Source: a virus. From it: a stretch of 39,112 nt of DNA. Location of the stretch: IMG/VR virus record IMGVR_UViG_3300034694_000314, positions 1-39,112 of that record; one strand, given 5' to 3'. A model generated the notes under the pieces. It was not told the origin of the DNA, made no database searches, and saw nothing but the letters and a program-made list of their open reading frames with translations. This document shows positions 1 to 7,194 of the stretch, one piece after another (the stretch's first letter is position 1; every line of letters begins with the position of its first letter). A program made the translations under genes and the position numbers.

Positions 1-92
1 TGTGCTGACTCTAAAATCATTTTAACTACGTGCTTATCGCATTGTAGTTGGGCTGCTTTTATTGGGTCATTGTCAAGTATGAATAAATTCAT
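1..92 (-). CDS. N-terminus of conserved phage protein (partial, runs off window)
   Basis: Only the first 30 codons are in the window, and the reading frame is open to the edge. The visible start reads MNLFILDNDPIKAAQLQCDK and continues with HVVKMILESA. From memory this matches a protein common in T4-like marine phages (pattern of DPxxAAxxxCDKHVVKMxLESA), sometimes annotated as a pyrimidine-dimer glycosylase-like protein. I cannot confirm an enzymatic role from 30 residues. The ATG (92-90) overlaps the TAA stop of the preceding 74-aa gene by one base (TAATG), so translation is probably coupled to that gene. Confidence 0.6.
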   Translation of the reverse strand, partial: MNLFILDNDPIKAAQLQCDKHVVKMILESA

Positions 93-316
93 TAGTGTAC
101 TACAACCGCATTTGCTGCTTCACAGAATTTATAGATACAATCCTGTAATAGATCAAACGCCTCTTCTTCTGCTTCGTGTGAGAATTCTAACGGGGAATCA
201 ATGTGAAGATCAGCAGACACGAAATTCCAGTTAATGGAATTGTCTTCGTATCTATTTTCCTCGTCTGACAAATAACCGTTATCAATAACCATTCTTGCAA
301 TATCTACAGCATCCAT
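92..316 (-). CDS. Small acidic hypothetical protein, 74 aa
   Basis: I do not recognise this protein. It is acidic and begins MDAVDIARMVIDNGYL. An in-frame ATG-less extension reaches back to 376, but a strong sigma-70 promoter with its -10 box at 353-348 lies inside that extension. The transcript should therefore start near 341, and the ATG at 316 (preceded by GTGAGAAA) is the sensible start. It ends in a TAATG overlap with the next gene, so both are probably expressed together as early genes. Confidence 0.6.
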   Translation of the reverse strand: MDAVDIARMVIDNGYLSDEENRYEDNSINWNFVSADLHIDSPLEFSHEAEEEAFDLLQDCIYKFCEAANAVVVH

Positions 317-347
317 AATATTTCTCACTTCGTTTAATTTAAGACTT

Positions 348-376
348 ATTATATAACATCTAGTACTGCTTGTCAA
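348..376 (-). promoter_or_regulatory. Sigma-70-type early promoter
   Basis: On the minus strand: TTGACA (376-371), a 17-nt spacer, TATAAT (353-348). Both boxes match consensus exactly. The predicted start is near 341, about 25 nt upstream of the 74-aa gene. Confidence 0.85.
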
Positions 377-388
377 CAGTTTTATAAA

Positions 389-1009
389 TTAATAATGACC
401 AAATCCCCAATATTTTTCACGACACCACCAGCATGTTTTACATGGCTTGGGCTCAATTAACGATTCACAACTAATGGTTATTTCTGCAAGACTTGCAAGA
501 TCGTACTGGGCGTACAGTGAGGCTACTGCTTTCTTATCAATATCATTTAGTGGTTGATACGACATAAACTCTTTTCCAAAGTATTTCGTCATATCCTTTT
601 TCCAGCCATTTTTTACATCTCTGCGTTTATCTCTGCTATCATCTGTCATCAAGTCTTCAATGCCAATTGGATTTAGTGTCATGCCCACAAATCTACCATC
701 TGCGTTGTATTCTCTCACCGTATCATCAAAATCGGATTGCTTTCTTGCTTGTGAGGCAATTCGATCTGTGTAATTTATAAATTTATGATCTACGATACGA
801 TTATCAAATCTTGCAGTAAACCATGATACAATGTCAATCACATATGGTTTGTTATAATGTGCCATATGATTATGTGTTGCTGTTACTAATACTAAATCAC
901 TATTAGGCAAATATGTACCTATTAAGAATAATACCAATGCACTATCTAATCCGCCACTTAAATATACTATATAAGTCTTATTGTCTGGTATATCTAGCAT
1001 CTTTTCCAT
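389..1009 (-). CDS. QueC-like PP-loop ATP pyrophosphatase (paralogue A)
   Basis: The 206-aa protein carries the PP-loop signature SGGLDS at residues 18-23. This motif binds ATP in N-type ATP pyrophosphatases, which adenylate a carboxyl or similar group. Its C-terminus has four cysteines spaced C181-x8-C190-x2-C193-x2-C196 within a CKTCWWC sequence, like the zinc site of QueC (7-cyano-7-deazaguanine synthase). A second protein at 27062-27676 has the same spacing. No QueD, QueE or FolE partner is visible here, so a deazaguanine role is only a possibility; asparagine-synthetase-like or thiolation chemistry would also fit the PP-loop. The start (1009 or the ATG at 1000) overlaps the end of the 374-aa gene. 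Confidence is high for the fold and low for the substrate. Confidence 0.8.
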   Translation of the reverse strand: MEKMLDIPDNKTYIVYLSGGLDSALVLFLIGTYLPNSDLVLVTATHNHMAHYNKPYVIDIVSWFTARFDNRIVDHKFINYTDRIASQARKQSDFDDTVREYNADGRFVGMTLNPIGIEDLMTDDSRDKRRDVKNGWKKDMTKYFGKEFMSYQPLNDIDKKAVASLYAQYDLASLAEITISCESLIEPKPCKTCWWCREKYWGFGHY

Positions 1010-2118
1010 AGTAAATCCCTACTGTCATATGATGCCTCTTCAATTGCTTGCTCAACAGATATACCATTAAATGGATTTGTACAATGATCACTTCCATAGA
1101 CACTAGTTTCTGGATTATGATCTGACAACGCATTCATAAAGTTAAGTGCACCCGTATGACTCTGAGCAGATGTTTTTAATATGTTCGCTGGTAAACGCTT
1201 CAATGCGCCATTCCACCAAAATGCGCCATTTCCTTTCATATCCAAATTGGCGAATGTTTTATATAACTTGTCATTATCCATTAGATTACAATGATTATAT
1301 GTGTGCTTACATGCTGTGTACTGCTCCCAATGAGCAATCCAACCATCATATCCAAACGTATCTACTACATGTTGCCAACATTTACGCGCTGCGGGATGAT
1401 GACTGTGTAACCTATATTTGCCATTGAATATCTCAAGTAATGGAAATTTAACATATACATGATCCATCCAATCATAAAAATTATGACCATCCCAATTCTC
1501 AATCGTATATCTACGTACTGCTAAACTCATAGGACTTACATCAATGTGGTGTATCGCTGTGTTAGTTGTAAATTCTGATTGTCGTAATACATAATTTATA
1601 TAAAATCCACTACTTACGGTCATTGCCCAATCTAATGATGTATGCGACTTAATCGGATTAGGTATTTCATTATGGATAATATACGAAATATTACTATTCT
1701 GTACCAATGTAGACATTGCACTATTATGTGTCATGGCAAACGAATCATCAGTTGACGCATCAACTACAGGAAGTAATCTGTCTAGAATGATATGTTCTGT
1801 ACCTGTGCCATTTGCCCGTAAGACTTTAATGTAGTCATTATCAAATGTTATTTCTTTTGCGGTACTTTTTTCCACTTGTGACCTGATTGCCGATTCCCAG
1901 TAAGAAAATTCAAATATAACGCCAGGAGTTAGTACTAGTGCATATTCATAGTTACTTAAATTGACTGTGTCAATATTATCTGTCTTGAAAAATGCATAAG
2001 CAGAGTCGCCAATTCTATCAGCCATACAATAATCAAAATTCAATTGTGTGTAATTCTTTACGACTAGATATTTCCAATCAGTGTTTTGTGGGTCATCTAG
2101 TAATATAACTGCTTTCAT
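994..2118 (-). CDS. Hypothetical protein, 374 aa, in metabolic cassette
   Basis: I do not recognise a family. The protein is soluble, aromatic-rich and has no signal peptide or membrane segment. Segments such as VLTPGVIFEFSYW and RRYTIENWDGHNFYDWMDH look like a folded enzyme or binding protein rather than a structural repeat protein. It starts by a TAATG overlap with the sulfotransferase-like gene and its end overlaps the PP-loop gene start by 16 nt, so it is embedded in the same translational unit. A role alongside those enzymes is inferred from position only. Confidence 0.8.
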   Translation of the reverse strand: MKAVILLDDPQNTDWKYLVVKNYTQLNFDYCMADRIGDSAYAFFKTDNIDTVNLSNYEYALVLTPGVIFEFSYWESAIRSQVEKSTAKEITFDNDYIKVLRANGTGTEHIILDRLLPVVDASTDDSFAMTHNSAMSTLVQNSNISYIIHNEIPNPIKSHTSLDWAMTVSSGFYINYVLRQSEFTTNTAIHHIDVSPMSLAVRRYTIENWDGHNFYDWMDHVYVKFPLLEIFNGKYRLHSHHPAARKCWQHVVDTFGYDGWIAHWEQYTACKHTYNHCNLMDNDKLYKTFANLDMKGNGAFWWNGALKRLPANILKTSAQSHTGALNFMNALSDHNPETSVYGSDHCTNPFNGISVEQAIEEASYDSRDLLWKRC

Positions 2119-2846
2119 TATAAATCCTTATTGATATCTTCAAAATTATAATATGCCACTAATGTATCATATACTAATTGGCGGTGCGGAGTCTTATGTG
2201 CGAACATATACCCCTCAATACTACGAATACATCTATGTACTTTGTCATTATCTTCAAAATTATTTATATCCCAATATTCATCCCAATGTCGCTCTGTTGC
2301 TGCATGTAATCGTAAACGCTTATTGAATACCCATTCTCTTGCATCTCTGCATTCAACATCAATTAGATCCCTAGCAGTTTCATCATTCTTATAATGATCT
2401 GCATAATTTGGATATGTGATATCAAATCCCCCACCACCAAACCATCCATTATAACAACTTTGTATGGGACGCATCACAACAATGATTTTACTCGTTGGGA
2501 AATTTTCAATAATCCAATCAAGATTGTTAACCATTTGGTGACATTTAACAATACGATATGAATCAGACTGTTCATCTGTCCAAGGCAGTGCAATTTCATC
2601 AAGTACATCTTGCTTTGTCAATGTGTGCAATTCATGCCATTTCTGACCAAATTCAAATCCAGGTCCAAAATAACTACCCAAATGCTGTGCACTGTTAAAT
2701 TTAACTGGATGCGTATGTGTGCGTGCATCTGATCTATCTGTTATATTAACTTTCATCATAGGAGTCATAGATAACATGTTACTTACTGCACTCCACTTAC
2801 TCCCAGGCGCGCCCGTGAAGAATATTAATTTACTTTCATCTATCAT
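2118..2846 (-). CDS. P-loop sulfotransferase-like protein
   Basis: The 242-aa protein begins with a phosphosulfate-binding-loop-like segment, FFTGAPGSKWSAVSNML (about residues 9-25). In the middle it has KIIVVMRPIQSCYNGWF, which resembles the second PAPS-binding strand and helix of sulfotransferases (R-x-P-x-x-S-x-x-x-W). Known family members move sulfate from PAPS to a hydroxyl or amine, but many viral members have no assigned substrate. It lies between the ANL enzyme and the 374-aa protein. The resemblance is motif-level; a kinase-like P-loop protein is the main alternative. Confidence 0.65.
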   Translation of the reverse strand: MIDESKLIFFTGAPGSKWSAVSNMLSMTPMMKVNITDRSDARTHTHPVKFNSAQHLGSYFGPGFEFGQKWHELHTLTKQDVLDEIALPWTDEQSDSYRIVKCHQMVNNLDWIIENFPTSKIIVVMRPIQSCYNGWFGGGGFDITYPNYADHYKNDETARDLIDVECRDAREWVFNKRLRLHAATERHWDEYWDINNFEDNDKVHRCIRSIEGYMFAHKTPHRQLVYDTLVAYYNFEDINKDL

Positions 2847-2870
2847 ATAATTTTCTCTTTTTAATAACGA

Positions 2871-3548
2871 TTACTTTCTTTTTATAAATGAATATGTGTC
2901 ATTCTCAAATGTCACAAGATCACCCGTAGCAAACCAACCAGAATAAATGCAAGTTGGTCCTTTGACATATAATTGACCATCAATGATTTTTGTTTCACAC
3001 TGTGTAGTATCACCTAGTATGTTTTTTGTAAAGTCAATTGTATCGTTTTTATTATATACTTTGTTAATTGCATTGGGTCCTATTTCACTCATTCCCCAAT
3101 TAGCAATGACTGTCGCTCCCTTATCAATGAATGCTTGTATTTCATTTCCATCAATTCTATCACTACCCATTGCAACAATCTTGTCAGATAAATCGCATGT
3201 AGCAAATGCCTTAGTCTGCATAACTGCTTGACACATTTTTGGTGGTAAAAATGTATGTGTGTAATCTTGAAATTCAGTTAAGAATTGATATGGATTGAAA
3301 GTTGTAATTTTAATATCACATCCCAATGTATATGCTGGCAATGTTTGTAATAACAATCCACCAGCATGATCCATCTTAGTACAAGTGTATATTCTGCTTT
3401 TAGCGGTAATCATTTGTACTTCTATTGCAACTTTGTTACATGCTTCTAGGTTGCCGGGAGATCGTAGTATATGTTTCTTTTCACCAGTGGTGCCAGACGA
3501 TAAAATCTCAACACCATAATCTAACATTTCTCTATAATTCAGTTGCAT
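2871..3548 (-). CDS. Minimal ANL-family adenylate-forming enzyme (AMP-binding core only)
   Basis: The 225-aa protein has the ANL signature motifs in order. These are the phosphate-binding loop SSGTTGEKK (17-25), an H-x-G-G segment (61-64), NWGMSEIG (150-157, equivalent of YGxTE) and ATGDLV (207-212), ending with YSFIKRK at the usual hinge. Family members (acyl-CoA synthetases, NRPS A domains, luciferase) adenylate a carboxylate and are normally about 500-600 aa. Here most of the N-terminal subdomain and the whole C-terminal lid (about 110 aa) that performs thioesterification are absent. The gene is open throughout and sits between other intact genes, so it looks like a compact enzyme rather than debris. 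It overlaps the start region of the PLP enzyme's end by 17 nt. The product may be an acyl-adenylate passed to a neighbour. Confidence 0.8.
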   Translation of the reverse strand: MQLNYREMLDYGVEILSSGTTGEKKHILRSPGNLEACNKVAIEVQMITAKSRIYTCTKMDHAGGLLLQTLPAYTLGCDIKITTFNPYQFLTEFQDYTHTFLPPKMCQAVMQTKAFATCDLSDKIVAMGSDRIDGNEIQAFIDKGATVIANWGMSEIGPNAINKVYNKNDTIDFTKNILGDTTQCETKIIDGQLYVKGPTCIYSGWFATGDLVTFENDTYSFIKRK

Positions 3549-4368
3549 ATTCTTCTTTTTTTACAATGTATTCATTCATAAGTATTTCAGTAATGGGACC
3601 AGTGTTTGTTGTTGCTGTCACTCCGCCACTTGAACTTGCGATAAAAACTTCATCTGCTGAGTTGTATTCTTCTACTGTGATGGGCTTTCTTACAAATGGT
3701 ATGTTATGTTCAGTCGCCATTGCTTCTACTACTTTCATAGTAATACCTTTAAGTACATTCTTATCTGCGGTATATATTGTGCCATCTTTTACGATACCAA
3801 CATTAAACCCAGGACCTTCGGTAACATGTCCGTCTACATCTACTAATACAGTACTGTCATATCCTTCTGGTCGTGTACGCTGACTCATGGTTAGATCAAG
3901 CCATGCCATATTTTTAAATTCCTGTCCATAGTATTCATCGCTGACTCGCTTGGTATCTTGATCTAGATATAATGACACAATAGGTTTATTGCCAATTGGA
4001 TAACTTGGTTTAATATACATAGCGAAGTTGACAGGGCAATTTTCAATATCTCTTGGATTACCGCTTGCAGGATATCCACGCCAAACAAGAAACCAAACAA
4101 ATGCATTGTCTATGTTGTTTTTTGCTTTTAGTTCTTTGACAATTGATAACATGTCAATATTTGGTAAGACAAGTCCGTATCTCGCTGCGCTATTTTGAAA
4201 TCGCTGTAAGTGACTTTCATAACAAAATGCTTTTCCGTTGTATACGGGCATAACATCGTATGTCGCATCACAATGGATAAATCCAAAATCTAATATGCTT
4301 GGTCCTACTTCTCGTAGTGGTTTGTATTCGCCATTCTTATATGCAATCGTATCTAATACGTTAATCAT
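3532..4368 (-). CDS. Fold-type IV PLP aminotransferase/lyase (BCAT/D-AAT/ADC-lyase class)
   Basis: The protein is 278 aa from the preferred ATG at 4368, which follows AAGG at good spacing and overlaps the upstream gene's stop. An ATG ten codons earlier has no ribosome site. Class IV hallmarks are present in order: DFGFIHCDATYDVM (27-40), HLQRFQNSAARYG (53-65), EFKNMAWLDL with candidate Schiff-base lysine K152, VTEGPGFNVGIV with E184 facing the PLP nitrogen, LKGIT (206-210) and ADEVFIASSSGGV. Branched-chain aminotransferase, D-amino-acid aminotransferase and aminodeoxychorismate lyase share this fold, and I cannot separate them by eye. It is next to an adenylating enzyme, which hints at an amino- or keto-acid substrate for both. 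Confidence 0.85.
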   Translation of the reverse strand: MINVLDTIAYKNGEYKPLREVGPSILDFGFIHCDATYDVMPVYNGKAFCYESHLQRFQNSAARYGLVLPNIDMLSIVKELKAKNNIDNAFVWFLVWRGYPASGNPRDIENCPVNFAMYIKPSYPIGNKPIVSLYLDQDTKRVSDEYYGQEFKNMAWLDLTMSQRTRPEGYDSTVLVDVDGHVTEGPGFNVGIVKDGTIYTADKNVLKGITMKVVEAMATEHNIPFVRKPITVEEYNSADEVFIASSSGGVTATTNTGPITEILMNEYIVKKEEYATEL

Positions 4369-4618
4369 CAAAGTGTACCTTGTTAAGTTGGGGATCATCT
4401 GGTAACTTTTGCTTGAGTTGTTTCAAACGAGCGATTCGCCATTCTAATAACTTAAAGTCAAGTACCCACGGTAAAAATGCATGTATTAAACTTCCAATAC
4501 ATACTAATAATAAAAAGAAAAATTCTGCCATTGCAATACCAAAATGCCAGAAATATCCGGCATCAGGTCTTGCTGCTTTTTTTGTTGCTTCTGCTAAATG
4601 CTTACGGTTAAACCACAT
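4361..4618 (-). CDS. Small membrane protein, DUF6356-like
   Basis: The 85-aa protein has a central hydrophobic stretch (about residues 25-53) in the pattern GYFWHFGIAMAEF...LIHAFLPWVLDF, followed by a basic amphipathic tail. The spacing of HF, IHA and LP matches my memory of DUF6356, a short membrane-associated family found in bacteria and marine phages with no known function. The start follows AAGGAACATAT. Its stop overlaps the ATG of the PLP gene. It is probably a membrane anchor or modulator; function is unknown. Confidence 0.7.
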   Translation of the reverse strand: MWFNRKHLAEATKKAARPDAGYFWHFGIAMAEFFFLLLVCIGSLIHAFLPWVLDFKLLEWRIARLKQLKQKLPDDPQLNKVHFDD

Positions 4619-5162
4619 ATATGTTCCTTAATTTGTTTCTACGCCTAGTGTATTCATTTATATTTAGTTTCCATACAGTCTGCGCAGTATAATATAATTC
4701 CATATCACAATGATTATCCAATATTCCCTGCTTTGCTAGTAATCCCATCAGTCTATGATTTCTGGCTGCTTTGCCGTTTGAATGTTCGTGTGTTATATTG
4801 GTTGTAATGTATAATTCATCTGACGGACACCATTCAATAAATTTAGGAATAAATTCGCGCTGTGTAATACTATTCCAATCACCCTTGCCTAATCCCTTAA
4901 ACGTGTCAGTGTGAGGCAATTCACATCCTCTGAATAGTATACGCCAAGCATTTTCACCTACTTCTGGCAATGGGTGACAACCAGCAACGGCTATGATGTT
5001 ATCATCTTTAATGGCACAAAAATACTTACCACCAAAATCATTGCACCATTCATATTTCATTGCTTTTAAACTTGCGTTATTAATGTATCCTAACTCTTCT
5101 GCGTGTTTGCAAAATATTTCTAACTTAGGTAATAACTCTTGTGTGATTGGTTGGATTTTCAT
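4608..5162 (-). CDS. GNAT-like N-acetyltransferase
   Basis: The 184-aa protein has the general layout of a GNAT fold: an N-terminal helix pair, then the beta-strand pair KYFCAIKDDNIIAVAGCHPL (residues about 46-65), and a later strand ELYITTNITHEHSNGKAARNHRL-type region where acetyl-CoA would bind. Phage GNAT proteins of this size usually lack a known substrate. It overlaps both neighbours (ATGA with the upstream gene), which places it in the cassette of aminotransferase, ANL and sulfotransferase genes. The acetyl-CoA loop is degenerate, so activity is not certain. Confidence 0.6.
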   Translation of the reverse strand: MKIQPITQELLPKLEIFCKHAEELGYINNASLKAMKYEWCNDFGGKYFCAIKDDNIIAVAGCHPLPEVGENAWRILFRGCELPHTDTFKGLGKGDWNSITQREFIPKFIEWCPSDELYITTNITHEHSNGKAARNHRLMGLLAKQGILDNHCDMELYYTAQTVWKLNINEYTRRRNKLRNIYVV

Positions 5163-5794
5163 TGTTTTAGAAACTCTATTACTTTATTATAATTATCTTC
5201 ATTAAATCCAAGACTGAACTGTTCACATAATAATTTAAAATTATCTATATCAAGTAAATCGTCAATCGTATCTATTACAAAATCATTTGAATTTACATTC
5301 GTTTCGTAGTTTTCTAATGTATTTATTAACATTGGTTCTATGTCTTCTGGTGAATACAAATCACTAATAAGATGGTTTGTTTTACCCACCCTAAAGAACC
5401 ATGTTGTCTTAAAAAATCTATCTACATCTTTGTTTAGTACAACCAAGTGCTTGCCTTTAAAGTAATCTCGCGTTTGATCTAAATCACTGTGTGACACATA
5501 CATTACATACTCACCATCACCGCACCTATCAAATGATAGTTCGGGTCGTTCTGGTAATCCGCTGCGTCTTGCATAATCTAATACAGGAGCAATTGTACTG
5601 TTATCGGCAAATCTCCTATCAAAATGAAATCCATTAAGTTCTGCATTTAATATTCCACTGCATGGCTCCCAAGGATGGTTGCCATTACCTTCGTGATCAA
5701 ACCATAATACATTATCACAACTTGCAAGTAGTCTACCAATTTGATGTCCTTTTGAACCCATGTTAACATTAATTACAATAACAGGATTATTCAT
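5159..5794 (-). CDS. P-loop sulfotransferase-like protein (211 aa)
   Basis: The N-terminus reads VIVINVNMGSKGHQIGRLL, a strand followed by a glycine-rich loop and helix, as in sulfotransferase-type P-loops. The C-terminus ends with FVIDTIDDLLDIDNFKLLCE, resembling the D-L/L-C segment near the end of the 266-aa protein at 28343-29143. The start codon has no clear ribosome site. It sits just after a 13-bp tandem duplication that moved it away from the stop of the upstream gene. Assignment is by pattern only. Confidence 0.5.
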   Translation of the reverse strand: MNNPVIVINVNMGSKGHQIGRLLASCDNVLWFDHEGNGNHPWEPCSGILNAELNGFHFDRRFADNSTIAPVLDYARRSGLPERPELSFDRCGDGEYVMYVSHSDLDQTRDYFKGKHLVVLNKDVDRFFKTTWFFRVGKTNHLISDLYSPEDIEPMLINTLENYETNVNSNDFVIDTIDDLLDIDNFKLLCEQFSLGFNEDNYNKVIEFLKQ

Positions 5795-5814
5795 TACAAT
5801 GATTCATTACAATG
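5789..5814. repeat. 13-bp tandem duplication across a stop/start junction
   Basis: The unit ATTCATTACAATG occurs at 5789-5801 and again at 5802-5814. Each copy carries TAATG on the minus strand. One copy supplies the stop of the glycine-zipper gene and the other the ATG of the 211-aa gene. Confidence 0.95.
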
Positions 5815-6322
5815 AGAGTGATACTTGAACAGATACACTATCGCCCACATTGAAGAATTTATTTGTTTTGAATGATAACTGCATATTGTTATATTCGGCA
5901 ATAACCATATTTCCATCATACTGACGAATAACTTCTGTAGTGTAATTAGTGTTACATTGACGTTGGTTCTGATAACCAATAATCTGCTTCTTAGAAGACT
6001 TCTTATTGGCAATATCTGCACCAGCAATAGCACCCAGTAATGTCGCTGCATCTTTGCCTTTGCCACCACCTACGCTGTTACCTATCAGCCCTCCAAAAAT
6101 CGCGCCTGCGAGGACATCGGCAGTACTTGCATTATTGGTGTCTCCATAGATCGGTACATTAACATTTGTACATACTTCTACAGGTGTTTGCACACTAATG
6201 TTACTATACACTTTCTGCACTGATTTCACCACTGCGGTCTGCATGTATGTCTCTGCTGATGCCATTCCTGTGGTTAATAGTAATACACCACCTAATACGA
6301 TTGCTCGTTTATAACTTTTCAT
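5807..6322 (-). CDS. Exported glycine-zipper (17-kDa-antigen-like) protein
   Basis: The 171-aa protein has a clear signal peptide: a basic start (MKSYKR), a hydrophobic core (AIVLGGVLLLTTGM) and an ASA cleavage site near residue 23. No lipobox cysteine is present, so it should be a secreted or periplasmic protein rather than a lipoprotein. Residues about 69-105 form a glycine zipper (DVLAGAIFGGLIGNSVGGG...LLGAIAGADIAN), typical of membrane-inserting Rick_17kDa-type domains. Two cysteines beyond the signal (CTN and QCN) could form a disulfide. Such genes are known in marine phages; roles in envelope remodelling or lysis timing are possible but unproven. Its ATG overlaps the TAA of the 59-aa gene. 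Confidence 0.75.
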   Translation of the reverse strand: MKSYKRAIVLGGVLLLTTGMASAETYMQTAVVKSVQKVYSNISVQTPVEVCTNVNVPIYGDTNNASTADVLAGAIFGGLIGNSVGGGKGKDAATLLGAIAGADIANKKSSKKQIIGYQNQRQCNTNYTTEVIRQYDGNMVIAEYNNMQLSFKTNKFFNVGDSVSVQVSLSL

Positions 6323-6501
6323 TATCGTTCTCCTAGTTTATTAATTTGCTGTAATATATCAACACCAATCATACCTGATTTTATTTTCAGTTTACGTTGT
6401 TTGTGTTCATTTTGAATCTGCTTTTCGTGTTCTATTTTAATTTTCTTAACTATGTTGAGATAGTCCCAAGAATCTTTATCGTGATCGTAGTCAGTATACA
6501 T
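6322..6501 (-). CDS. Small basic hypothetical protein, 59 aa
   Basis: An open frame reads MYTDYDHDKDSWDYLNIVKK and continues with a lysine-rich helix, ending GVDILQQINKLGER. It fills the space between the 95-aa gene and the glycine-zipper gene. The ATG is 7 nt after the upstream TAG and follows AGGT. The stop forms a TAATG with the next ATG. It looks like a mostly helical small protein with an acidic head and a basic middle; no family is recognised. Confidence 0.7.
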   Translation of the reverse strand: MYTDYDHDKDSWDYLNIVKKIKIEHEKQIQNEHKQRKLKIKSGMIGVDILQQINKLGER

Positions 6502-6508
6502 ATATTAC

Positions 6509-6796
6509 CTACATCAACTCAGGGAACATATCCCCAACATAAGTTCGTACTCTTGCTTCCACGAGTGCATCAATATCAATCAGGTTCTCTTTAGGTCGAT
6601 GAATTCCATCACTCTCAACTGCATCTTTCGCTACTTGCAATAATTGTCGTTTGTTGAGACTAGTTACCGCATAAGGTCGTACTGTTCCCGATTGTACCGC
6701 ACTTAGAATATAATCTGCCACATCGGTTATATCCATTGGTACTACAATTTTCGTATTGATTCGCTTAATTCCATCTTCATATAATTCAGCCCGCAT
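6509..6796 (-). CDS. Hypothetical protein, 95 aa
   Basis: A soluble mixed-charge protein, not recognised. It begins MRAELYEDGIKRINTKIVVP and ends VRTYVGDMFPELM. The start is preceded by AGGAAG at about 10 nt. It belongs to a run of small genes (7410 to 6322) that follow one early promoter. Confidence 0.7.
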   Translation of the reverse strand: MRAELYEDGIKRINTKIVVPMDITDVADYILSAVQSGTVRPYAVTSLNKRQLLQVAKDAVESDGIHRPKENLIDIDALVEARVRTYVGDMFPELM

Positions 6797-6809
6797 AAAA
6801 TGTTACTTC

Positions 6810-6953
6810 CTATAGTTGTTGTTCAAATTTAATAATTTCAGGCATTAGTGCCTTTTTCGTTTTTGCTGTTAATACAGTTCCATCTGGCTTATATGTAGCA
6901 GTCCATGAACTGCCACTTTTGACAATAGTCCAGTCTAATCTTGAAGTCTTCAT
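6810..6953 (-). CDS. Small hypothetical protein, 47 aa
   Basis: An open frame MKTSRLDWTIVKSGSSWTAT... fills the gap between the 78-aa and 95-aa genes. The ATG overlaps the upstream stop as ATGA, and the TAG stop lies 13 nt before the next ATG. The sequence looks like a short beta-rich protein (alternating W/T/Y and K) with a helical end. No family is recognised. Its exact fit in the operon is the main evidence that it is real. Confidence 0.65.
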   Translation of the reverse strand: MKTSRLDWTIVKSGSSWTATYKPDGTVLTAKTKKALMPEIIKFEQQL

Positions 6954-7186
6954 AACAACTCTTCATTAGTTGTTTCAAGAGTGACAATATCACCAAAGTA
7001 AGATTCAAACGTTTGAACCAAATTAATGTAGTCACCACTCTTCATTTCACTTAAAATTGCATCAACATCATAACCTAATTGTTTGCCCAATGAGCCGGCT
7101 TTTCCAAGTAGAATGAATGCATTGCCGTCGGGTCCATCAAGATCAATTGTCATGTTTTGTTTTAACTGTCTTTGAATAATAGTCAT
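6950..7186 (-). CDS. Conserved small phage protein, 78 aa
   Basis: The segment ITIDLDGPDGNAF-like (here MTIDLDGPDGNAFILLG) followed by a helix KAGSLGKQLGYD and MKSGDYINLVQTFESYFGD matches, from memory, a small protein seen in many bacteriophages without a known function. The start could be residue 1 or M12. It overlaps the next gene by ATGA. Confidence 0.7.
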   Translation of the reverse strand: MTIIQRQLKQNMTIDLDGPDGNAFILLGKAGSLGKQLGYDVDAILSEMKSGDYINLVQTFESYFGDIVTLETTNEELL

Positions 7187-7194
7187 AGTATTAC

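Noticed and set aside
3425-3883. Plus-strand open frame of 152 codons
   Set aside because: It covers the ANL/PLP gene junction on the other strand; both of those have clear family motifs.
4655-4672. TATAAATG-like late promoter motif inside the GNAT gene
   Set aside because: It lies within coding sequence, is not followed by a gene start at a sensible distance, and such motifs are expected by chance in AT-rich DNA.
5794-6069. Alternative minus-strand frame inside the glycine-zipper gene
   Set aside because: The main frame has a signal peptide and glycine zipper; the alternative has no recognisable feature.
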